DNA of 64,000 bases. Origin: CAG-411 sp963643465. GTDB lineage: Bacteria > Bacillota > Clostridia > Lachnospirales > Lachnospiraceae. Shown one piece after another: positions 36,357-43,505 of the stretch (position 1 is the stretch's first letter; every line of letters begins with the position of its first letter). Location of the stretch: NCBI GenBank assembly GCA_963643465.1, contig CAVIJT010000010.1, positions 1 to 64,000 of the forward strand, read 5' to 3'. A program made the position numbers and the translations under genes. The notes under the pieces are model-generated. The model was not told the origin of the DNA. It worked only from the letters and a program-made list of their open reading frames with translations, and searched no databases.

Positions 36357-36410
36357 TTGCAGTTTTTTCAAAAAAACTTTATAATAGTTCTTTGTTAGTT
36401 GCAACTAACA
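36357..36410 (+). promoter_or_regulatory. feoABC2 promoter with perfect 18-bp operator
   Basis: TTGCAG (36357-36362) and TATAAT (36380-36385) are 17 bases apart. TGTTAGTTGCAACTAACA at 36393-36410 is a perfect palindrome directly downstream of the -10, the same layout as at feoA1. Confidence 0.8.
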
Positions 36411-36436
36411 TCCAAATAATGTACGGAGGAAAAAAC

Positions 36437-36652
36437 ATGAAACTTTATGAAGCCAAACCGGGATACACCGGTACCATCACCTCTATCGACGGTGACACTC
36501 GCTTTCTAAGTCGTATCACTTCCATGGGATTGACAGAAGGCTGTAAAATCGAAATTATGCAAAACGAAAAAAATCAACCAATATTGCTCCTTGGACGCGA
36601 TTCTCTCATTGCAGTAAATCGCAAGGACTGCGAAAGAATGGAGGTGAAATAG
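36437..36652 (+). CDS. feoA: FeoA protein (system 2)
   Basis: The 71-residue protein has the FeoA SH3-like pattern, LYEAKPGYTGTITSIDGD, then ITSMGLTEGCKIEIM and LGRDSLIAVNR. ATG at 36437 behind CGGAGGA is chosen; a longer frame starting at 36392 would run through the operator. FeoB2 starts 3 bases after its stop codon, so the two are translationally coupled. Confidence 0.92.
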   Translation: MKLYEAKPGYTGTITSIDGDTRFLSRITSMGLTEGCKIEIMQNEKNQPILLLGRDSLIAVNRKDCERMEVK

Positions 36653-36655
36653 CAT

Positions 36656-38674
36656 ATGAGTAAAACCATCGCTCTTTTAGGCCAGCCAAACTCTGGTAAA
36701 TCCACTTTATTCAATGGCTTAACCGGCTCCCATCAACATGTTGGAAACTGGCCAGGTAAAACAGTAGAACAGAAAAACGGAACTTTTACATATGAAGATG
36801 AGGAATATACCATTGTAGATCTTCCGGGAACCTATAGCCTTTCTGCTAACTCTGATGAAGAAATTATTACACGAGATTATATTGCTGATGGAAAAGCTGA
36901 TCTTGTTTGCATTCTTGCGGATGCTTCCCAGCTAGAGCGAAGTTTGTTTATGATGACTGATTTTATGGGCTTAAATGTTCCTGCCATACTTGTCTTAAAT
37001 CTTATGGATGTGGCAGAAAAACTGGGTAAAAAAATCAATACAAAAGCCCTTGAAGAAAAATTAGGTATTCCAGTAATCCCCTTTATTGCAGCAGACAAAC
37101 CCCAATATCCTGCACTATTAAAGGCTCTCAAAGAAGCTCTTTCTCAAAAGAAAACTTTGGAAATCAGTAATTTTGAATCCTATTTTGCAGAAGAAACAGA
37201 AATTCCATATTATGCAGTAAAGGAATTAGTCACAGAATGTGAAACTGAATTTCGTTCCGCTCATTGGCTTGCAGTAAAATGTATGGAAAATGACAAAAAT
37301 GTTCTGAACTTTTGCAAATCCGGTTTATCCAAGGATAACTACAGCTCATTATCTGCACTCATTGCAGATGTGAAACGGGGAAATCTTCATACTGGAAACT
37401 GCAAATTTGCAATCATACACAATTTACTAAAAACAACTGTTGATTCTCCAAATAAAAAACCTGTATTAAGCAAATTCGACAAAATTGCCACCAGCAGAAT
37501 CTGGGGTAAACCTTTGGCAGTTGGAATTATGCTTCTTGCTTTTATTGTATCCATGATTTTAGCTCTGCCTCTCATGGGAATCGGTGGAGCTCTTCCCAGC
37601 TTATTGTGTGAACCTTTATATAATCTATTGTCAGGCATTGGTACTCCTGATATCATTACCTCATTTGTCAGCCAGCTGCTTCCTAACATTATCAGCTTTG
37701 CACTATCTATGTGCGGTTTCGTAATGGCAGTAACATTTATTTTCTCTGTTATTGAAGAAGTAGGCTATATGGCACGTATGGCATTTGTATTTGATTCACT
37801 TATGGCAAAGCTTGGTCTTCAGGGAAAAAGCATCTGTGCCTTTCTTATGGGATTTGGATGTACCATTGGTGGTGCTGCCGGTACAAGAGTTATTGACAAC
37901 TATGGGCAACGCCTTTTAGCTATAGCCCTTGTATGGTCCGTTCCTTGTGCAGCTACCTGGGCAGTTATGCCAACTCTTGCACAAATATTTTTTGGAAAAG
38001 GTGCTGTTTGGGTATTAATTTCCCTTTTGCTGTTCATGTTTGTTATGATGGCAATCACAGCTAAAGTATTTGGTAACACACTGGCTCCAAAGGGAACTCG
38101 CGTTGGTATGATTATGGAACTTCCACCTTATCATAAACCAAAGTGGGGACACATCATCCGCACTACTTTATCAAAAGGATTGGATATTTTCTGGCGTGCC
38201 ATCAAAGTAATTACTGTCGTTTCTGTCGTATTCTGGCTGCTTTCTTATACAAATACAGGAAATGTAGAAGACAGTATCATATACAAAACAGGTATTTTTA
38301 TTGAACCATTTACAAAACTCTTCGGATTAAGCTGGCAAACTTTTATGGCTTTTATTGCCTCTGCAATCAGCAAAGAAGCTGTACTTGGTGTACTCAGTGC
38401 TCTTTATAGTGGCTCAGGTGATGTATTTACTGCTACCTTTGGTTCCGTTGGTACTGCAAGTTTAAGTGAAATTCTTCCACAGGTTATTTCAAAGGCAGAA
38501 GCATTGGCTTTTATTTTTGCATGCACCTTCAATATGCCTTGTTTGGTGGCTCTTGCATCCACCCACAGAGAAAGTCACTCTCTGAAATGGACAGTCAGAA
38601 TTGCCATCTATTATACTTCTATGGCACTTTTGCTCTCCTTTGTGATATATCATATTGGTCTGGTGGTGTTCTAA
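36656..38674 (+). CDS. feoB: Ferrous iron transporter FeoB (system 2)
   Basis: The 672-residue Fe(II) transporter has G1 GQPNSGKST, G3 DLPG, G4 NLMD (a common FeoB variant), and Gate/nucleoside-recognition membrane domains with YMARMAFVFDSLM, GFGCTIGG and ISKEAVLGVL. It differs clearly from FeoB1, e.g. it has the Trp-Pro GNWPGKTVEQ in switch I. It stands in a compact feoA-feoB-feoC operon under a perfect iron-box. Two FeoB proteins in one region may have different affinity or regulation. Confidence 0.96.
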   Translation: MSKTIALLGQPNSGKSTLFNGLTGSHQHVGNWPGKTVEQKNGTFTYEDEEYTIVDLPGTYSLSANSDEEIITRDYIADGKADLVCILADASQLERSLFMMTDFMGLNVPAILVLNLMDVAEKLGKKINTKALEEKLGIPVIPFIAADKPQYPALLKALKEALSQKKTLEISNFESYFAEETEIPYYAVKELVTECETEFRSAHWLAVKCMENDKNVLNFCKSGLSKDNYSSLSALIADVKRGNLHTGNCKFAIIHNLLKTTVDSPNKKPVLSKFDKIATSRIWGKPLAVGIMLLAFIVSMILALPLMGIGGALPSLLCEPLYNLLSGIGTPDIITSFVSQLLPNIISFALSMCGFVMAVTFIFSVIEEVGYMARMAFVFDSLMAKLGLQGKSICAFLMGFGCTIGGAAGTRVIDNYGQRLLAIALVWSVPCAATWAVMPTLAQIFFGKGAVWVLISLLLFMFVMMAITAKVFGNTLAPKGTRVGMIMELPPYHKPKWGHIIRTTLSKGLDIFWRAIKVITVVSVVFWLLSYTNTGNVEDSIIYKTGIFIEPFTKLFGLSWQTFMAFIASAISKEAVLGVLSALYSGSGDVFTATFGSVGTASLSEILPQVISKAEALAFIFACTFNMPCLVALASTHRESHSLKWTVRIAIYYTSMALLLSFVIYHIGLVVF

Positions 38675-38929
38675 ATGCCGGAAAAAATATTAGAATTATT
38701 AGAAACTTGTAGTCTTACAAAAGACCAAATTGCCAAAAAAATCAATGTTACCATTGAAGAACTGGACGCTGCTATGGAATATCTACAACAAATGGGTTTT
38801 ATAAAATCCACCGCAATCACTCCTACCAATGGAGGCTGTTCTAATAACTGTGGTGGAAACTGTGGCAAATGCTCTGGTTCCTGTAACACGTCATCTAATT
38901 CAGGCTATACAGTCTGGGAATTGACATAA
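38675..38929 (+). CDS. FeoC-like winged-helix protein with Cys-rich tail
   Basis: The 84-residue protein begins with a winged helix-turn-helix (residues ~4-45, SLTKDQIAKKINVTIEELDA) and carries five cysteines at positions 55, 59, 63, 66 and 70 in a Gly/Asn-rich loop, suited to an Fe-S cluster. This matches FeoC-like proteins that follow feoB. Its ATG directly abuts the feoB2 stop codon, so expression is coupled. A role as a redox or iron-responsive regulator or stabiliser of FeoB is inferred from family. Confidence 0.8.
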   Translation: MPEKILELLETCSLTKDQIAKKINVTIEELDAAMEYLQQMGFIKSTAITPTNGGCSNNCGGNCGKCSGSCNTSSNSGYTVWELT

Positions 38930-38939
38930 ACTTGTTAAT

Positions 38940-38979
38940 CGGGTAGGTAGAAAATTTGAATAAATCTCCCGCCTACCCG
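38940..38979. terminator. Terminator-like hairpin after feoABC2
   Basis: CGGGTAGG (38940-38947) pairs with CCTACCCG (38972-38979). The following T-run is weak on the plus strand. It also faces the end of the convergent FAH-family gene and may serve both. Confidence 0.6.
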
Positions 38980-39014
38980 ACTATAATCTTTATCTTCCTA
39001 TATACCAATGAATG

Positions 39015-40274
39015 TTATTCTTCTTCCATCCCAACTCTATTTCGAAGCACCCCTATTTCTTCAATTTCACACACTACTTCATCTGCTGCCTTAAGAAATG
39101 TGGGCGGATTCATTCCCATCCCTACACCTCCCGGTGTTCCGGTTGCTATGATAGTACCTTTTTTTAATGTAATCCCCTGTGTTATCTCACAAATAGCATT
39201 AGCTACATTTTGAATCATATATTTTGTATTACTATTCTGGCGAATTTCTCCATTCACTCTGCATATAATGTTCAAGTTCTGAATATTCGCTATCTCATCA
39301 GCGGTCACAATACATGGACCCATCAGAGTATATCCATCAAGACTCTTCCCAATATACCACTGCTGATGACGCATTTGAAGATTTCTTGCACTAATATCAT
39401 TTATAATCGTATATCCAAAGATAACCTCACTGCTCATCTCCGCAGATATCCTTTTGGCATCTTTCCCCAGTATAACACCTAACTCTACTTCATAATCCAG
39501 GCTATCTACAAATCTGTAGTTAGGAATCGTGGCATCATGTCCTCTTGCCTCATTCACACGTTTTGAAAAATAAACGGTAGCACTTTTTTCTGAAAAATCC
39601 AGAACATCCTTCGTTTCCTTTATATGTTCATCATAATTTACCCCAAGGCAAATAATATCCTGTTTGGGAACTGGTATTGGTGCGCATATCTTACACTGTT
39701 CCAAAGCATATCCTTGCTTTCCGCTTATACCTTCTTCTGATTTTATTTCTTTCCGAAATGCCACCATCGCACCTTCTATCGCCAACTCTTTTAATAAATC
39801 CTTATTCATGGCTTCGTACTTTTTATCCATTGCCATATGACAATATGTTTCTAACACATTAATAGCAAATATAATCCTTTCACGAATATCTGCCGTCCCC
39901 ACTATTTCTTCAGGGCATTTGGCTATTAACGCATCAATAGCATTTTCTTCAATCTGCGCATAAAAATTCATAACATCCTGGTCCGTATGACGCATTCCTT
40001 CTAACTCTTCATGTATCGCATAATACTTTGTATGAATCATGTAAAACTGTTCTAAAACATACGATATAGCCTCTCTTGCAGAATCAAACTGTTCTAAAAC
40101 TATATCCTCCGTATGGGAAATCTGTTGAATATTTTGAAATGCAAAATCAAGGGCACTTAACAGAGTTTCCGCATATTTTTCACTAAACAACCATGCTTCA
40201 TGTTGCATGTCAAAACGGCGTATATCCGGATTATGAAAATGCTTTTTATAACGTTTCTCACTTTCTTTACTCAA
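39015..40274 (-). CDS. Fumarylacetoacetate hydrolase family protein with extra N-terminal half
   Basis: Residues ~205-415 form a standard FAH fold: CLGVNYDEHIKE, YEVELGVILGK, IINDISARNLQ, KSLDGYTLMGP and GTPGGVGMGMNPP, with the acidic metal ligands. The family includes acylpyruvases and oxaloacetate decarboxylases. The first ~195 residues are an acidic helical region I do not recognise, so this is longer than usual. The first in-frame start is TTG at 40274 with no ribosome site; ATG at 40208 is an alternative. Just upstream a good ATG in another frame (MKKNQHIIIGW) ends in a run of seven Ts, hinting at a frameshift at the 5' end. Confidence 0.65.
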   Translation of the reverse strand: MSKESEKRYKKHFHNPDIRRFDMQHEAWLFSEKYAETLLSALDFAFQNIQQISHTEDIVLEQFDSAREAISYVLEQFYMIHTKYYAIHEELEGMRHTDQDVMNFYAQIEENAIDALIAKCPEEIVGTADIRERIIFAINVLETYCHMAMDKKYEAMNKDLLKELAIEGAMVAFRKEIKSEEGISGKQGYALEQCKICAPIPVPKQDIICLGVNYDEHIKETKDVLDFSEKSATVYFSKRVNEARGHDATIPNYRFVDSLDYEVELGVILGKDAKRISAEMSSEVIFGYTIINDISARNLQMRHQQWYIGKSLDGYTLMGPCIVTADEIANIQNLNIICRVNGEIRQNSNTKYMIQNVANAICEITQGITLKKGTIIATGTPGGVGMGMNPPTFLKAADEVVCEIEEIGVLRNRVGMEEE

Positions 40275-40326
40275 AAAAAGAACCAGCCAATGATAATATG
40301 TTGATTCTTTTTCATATAAGTTTCAT

Positions 40327-40473
40327 TGAATATATTTTCTCTTTAATCATGCTATACAATCTGAAGGACATGAATATGCTTTTTTTGAAAATGATTATGA
40401 CAGAAATGCTGTAATAGAAGAATTGACCGATGCTATATGCCGTTATTGTGTAAAGCCAGAGTATCTATCATAA
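40327..40473 (+). pseudogene. Possible C-terminal gene remnant
   Basis: Between a TGA at about 40326 and a TAA at 40471-40473, a plus-strand frame reads HAIQSEGHEYAFFEND, then DRNAVIEELTDAICRYCVKPEYLS. It looks like genuine protein composition but has no start codon or ribosome site. No family is recognised. It sits in a gap between two minus-strand genes and is probably decay debris. Confidence 0.3.
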
Positions 40474-40559
40474 GATTTATTCAAAAGAAATTACTTGTTT
40501 TTCTTTAGCCATATACCAAATCCAATAATTTCTTACATATCATGAACTATAACGTTCTT

Positions 40560-42218
40560 TTACACAATTATCTCATAAATTTCCTTATGTTCGATTCCAG
40601 GCACATCCTCAGTCGTTACATCAGAAAGGTAACCTGCTGTGTATTCTTTATTCTTTAAGAAAGAAAAACTCACAAGATAGCCTTTCTTTTGTTCTCTACT
40701 TTCCAGATAACCATTCAACTGCTTGATGCCATCTTTTCGATATTGCTCCCCGTGCCAAATCTTCAATTCAATGATAAATTCTTCCTCTAGATAAGTGACA
40801 ACGATATCCATACGATTGCTTGTTCTAGTTTGCGGCTCCACATAATAAAACCCTGTACCATTGATAATCGGCTTCAGAAAACACAGAAATAATAATCTTC
40901 CTTGACTCTCGATAAATTTTTCATCTTCCTTGCGATACTCTGCTTTCATAAGTGCCTGAAAACGGTCTAGAACGCAAACCATATCAAGATGTCCATCTTC
41001 TTTAATGAATTGACTCTTTTCTCCAGATCTCACCATTTTTTTGCCAGACCATTTACTTCCAAAATAATCATACAGACAAGATTCAAATAAAATATTAGAA
41101 ATAACCGCCCTTCCATTGTCTTCTTTTACAATACCAAACATGCTGGCAATTGCTATATCATTATCAAACAAACTAAAGGAAACATCTTCTCCACTTGATA
41201 ATATCTGTCCTAATTTCTCTTGAAGCCCTTCATAATGCTCTACATTTTTGATCAAATCATCAAAGAGTGGTGTTCTGAGCTTAAGCAAAGCTTTACTTGC
41301 CTTTCTAACCCCCTCGCCGGACCAGTCTCTATCTCCCTGTTCATCAATCCATTTACAAAGCCAACTTACCAAATACGGATAACCATCAGTATAATGATAT
41401 AGCTCCCCACTGATTGCCTCAATATCCATACCGGTATGTGCATCATTTTCATAATCACTCAACATAATTGCTATTTCTTCCGGATGAAAGCTCATATCAA
41501 CATTAAAGTCCACCGCAACATCATAGGGAGTAAACTCCCTATGATTCCACGGGCAGTCGCCAAATGAAAGCAAGCTTTCACTTGGCTCGTTGCCTTCGCG
41601 AGTGTTCCAAGGACTATTATATTTTCGTTCCTCATCCGGACGAAGCTTCAACTTGAGATTTTTCACATCATATACACCTGCTAGAATAACACTTTTAAAT
41701 GTAAAGTCTTCGCCTGCGTTCCTGGACAAATATTTTTCACGAAGCATACCTAAAAAATTTAGGAACACCTGATTGTCCGAACATTTATCCATCTCATCTA
41801 CCATAAGAATAATTTGATATTTCTCACATAAGTTGGAAATCTTATCACTTAGGTAAACAACTGCATTCTCTTCCTCATAATTTTCTTCTGCGGTCCAAGA
41901 TGCAATATCCTCTTCCTTGATATTCGTAAATTTCATTGCTTTTGCAACACGATAGATAAACATATTAACAAATCCTTTATTGGATGCAAATGGTCCCTCG
42001 CTAACCCCCTCAAAGCTTATATTGATAATCTCATATTTACTTTTCAATCTATTTTTTAACAAATATATGGTTGTTGTTTTACCATACTGTCTAGATCGAT
42101 TGATGGTAAAATACTCTTCATCCTCTATTAGCTTCACTATTTTATTTATTTTATCTGTTGTATCCACCATATAATGCTTATTTGGTATACATAATCCAGT
42201 TGTATTAAACTTTTTCAT
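40560..42218 (-). CDS. AAA-ATPase-like protein with C-terminal PD-(D/E)XK nuclease fold
   Basis: The 552-residue protein belongs to the AAA-ATPase_like/PDDEXK_9 family that is multi-copy in many anaerobes. The start MKKFNTTGLCIPNKHYMVDT is typical. Walker A is the family variant RSRQYGKTTTIYLL, Walker B is ILMVDEMDK. The C-terminus has a nuclease-like core DIVVTYLEEEFIIELKIWHG. Function is unknown; relatives vary widely between strains and often lie in accessory DNA, as here. It appears intact. Confidence 0.85.
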   Translation of the reverse strand: MKKFNTTGLCIPNKHYMVDTTDKINKIVKLIEDEEYFTINRSRQYGKTTTIYLLKNRLKSKYEIINISFEGVSEGPFASNKGFVNMFIYRVAKAMKFTNIKEEDIASWTAEENYEEENAVVYLSDKISNLCEKYQIILMVDEMDKCSDNQVFLNFLGMLREKYLSRNAGEDFTFKSVILAGVYDVKNLKLKLRPDEERKYNSPWNTREGNEPSESLLSFGDCPWNHREFTPYDVAVDFNVDMSFHPEEIAIMLSDYENDAHTGMDIEAISGELYHYTDGYPYLVSWLCKWIDEQGDRDWSGEGVRKASKALLKLRTPLFDDLIKNVEHYEGLQEKLGQILSSGEDVSFSLFDNDIAIASMFGIVKEDNGRAVISNILFESCLYDYFGSKWSGKKMVRSGEKSQFIKEDGHLDMVCVLDRFQALMKAEYRKEDEKFIESQGRLLFLCFLKPIINGTGFYYVEPQTRTSNRMDIVVTYLEEEFIIELKIWHGEQYRKDGIKQLNGYLESREQKKGYLVSFSFLKNKEYTAGYLSDVTTEDVPGIEHKEIYEIIV

Positions 42219-42636
42219 ACAGTCTCCTTCCTAGGGTTCGTACGATACACTTTTATTACACCAGCTCGACCATACGCTGACCATTATTACCTTTTATATG
42301 TAACCATATTGTTTACCAGCTAAACGCTACATGGTTCATTTTTCATTCAAAAAGCTACTCATTTCGTGTGCCAAATTATTATCCTCACACCAATTAATAT
42401 AACACAAACTACGTCATTATACTACTGAAACATACTTTTCTGTTTTTGCTTTTTTGTGGTATCTCTAGTTCAAGATAAGTATTTTGGTAGCGATATGTCT
42501 TTACAATTATAACTATATTGTTCTATTTTGAAGTACTACTCATATTATTAGACTATAATAAACCCTGTTTTCCATCAGGATTCTTCTTAAAATCAAAAGA
42601 GCATACCACCAAAATGATATACTCTCTACTAAAATA
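42219..42636. other. 418-base gap with no gene seen
   Basis: Very AT-rich sequence between the AAA-ATPase gene and a radical-SAM fragment. I find weak short inverted repeats (AGAG.ATA...TAT.CTCT near 42599-42629) but no coding frame or clear promoter. Confidence 0.5.
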
Positions 42637-42975
42637 CTATTTATTTCTCTTCTGCGTCACAAGTTTCTCATGATAGAAGAAATTCGTATGTGCAATAGAA
42701 TATTCCGCGCAATACGCTTCTATTTCTTCCGCCAATTCATCCCAATAACCTTTATTTCCATTCACATATATCTGTTTATACAAATCAGCATATTGGGGAT
42801 ATCTTTCGTTTATATATGTAAGTATCCAAGCCTTATATCTCCCTCTAAGATTCAGATTTTCAAACCAATACTCATCAACAAACAGCCTGCTCTTTTCTAT
42901 AATTTCCTTATAATCAGTTATTACTGGAAATATTGGTGACATGAATAACACCGTATGAATCCCGTTCTCATGCAA
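42637..42975 (-). pseudogene. C-terminal fragment of a radical SAM protein
   Basis: The frame encodes 112 residues resembling the last third of SPL-type radical SAM proteins: GIHTVLFMSPIFPVITD, FVDEYWFENLNLRG and a C-terminal HTNFFYHEKLV. The CxxxCxxC cluster motif, which should be ~180 residues upstream, is missing; an in-frame stop lies just before the first codon and no ribosome site is present. I interpret it as the remnant of a truncated gene. Confidence 0.7.
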
Positions 42976-43023
42976 TACTCAAAAAAGGGATACCGCCCTC
43001 AGGGTTAGGCTGCATACATATAT

Positions 43024-43377
43024 TTACTTAATTTCTACTACTTCATATCCCGCTTTTTCAATCACTGTTCGAATTTGTTCATTACTTATTTCTTTTTCCA
43101 TAGATATAATAGCCTCTTTCTTTTTTAGATTTACTTTTGCTGCTACACCATCTATCTCATTGATATTCTTTTCTACCCGATTTTTACAATGTTCACAAGT
43201 CATTCCTTCTATCGTAACTATTTTTTGTTTTATCACTTTTTTTAGTTTCTTTCTTTTTGTCTTAACAGAAGAACCTCCTCCACAGCAACCACTTTCCCCT
43301 TTAAAATGCTTTATGCTAGAACGAATTCCAATACCTATTAGAACAACAAGAATACCAATAATTATTATATTTTCCAT
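43024..43377 (-). CDS. Membrane-anchored heavy-metal-associated (HMA) domain protein
   Basis: The 117-residue protein has an N-terminal membrane span (about 4-20), a short Cys cluster (SGCCGGG), a Lys-rich linker and a C-terminal HMA domain (~50-117) with the metal-binding GMTCEHCKNRV. The span plus Cys cluster resembles FeoB-associated proteins, so it looks like a fusion of that type with a copper-chaperone-like domain. It is encoded downstream of the non-CPC P-type ATPase and may deliver metal to it (inferred). Between them is a terminator hairpin. Confidence 0.8.
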   Translation of the reverse strand: MENIIIIGILVVLIGIGIRSSIKHFKGESGCCGGGSSVKTKRKKLKKVIKQKIVTIEGMTCEHCKNRVEKNINEIDGVAAKVNLKKKEAIISMEKEISNEQIRTVIEKAGYEVVEIK

Positions 43378-43461
43378 AACTTATTTCCACTTCCTTTCAA
43401 AGTATTTTCTATGTTTAAGATCTACAAACGCTAAATTTTCCAATAAAAACTCAAAATCTAG

Positions 43462-43489
43462 AAAAGGATGGCATATCTACCACCCTTTT
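43462..43489 (-). terminator. Terminator after the second P-type ATPase
   Basis: AAAAGGATGG pairs with CCACCCTTTT with one mismatch around an 8-base loop; on the minus strand the stem ends in CCTTTTCTAG. It lies 16 bases after the ATPase stop codon. Confidence 0.7.
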
Positions 43490-43505
43490 CGTCTATAACT
43501 ACCAA

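Larger units (their letters stand above)
36171..36436. other. Shared control region between divergent MacB/FtsX and feoABC2 operons
   Basis: Together with 36070-36170 this is a 367-base gap without genes. Besides the listed operators and the feoA2 promoter I see no coding sequence. Confidence 0.6.

Noticed and set aside
36392..36436. Longer N-terminus for feoA2
   Set aside because: It would translate the operator palindrome; the ATG at 36437 has a strong ribosome site.
40193..40414. 73-residue plus-strand frame starting inside the FAH-family gene
   Set aside because: It is antisense to that gene and differs from the frame that shows protein-like composition; treated as a shadow.
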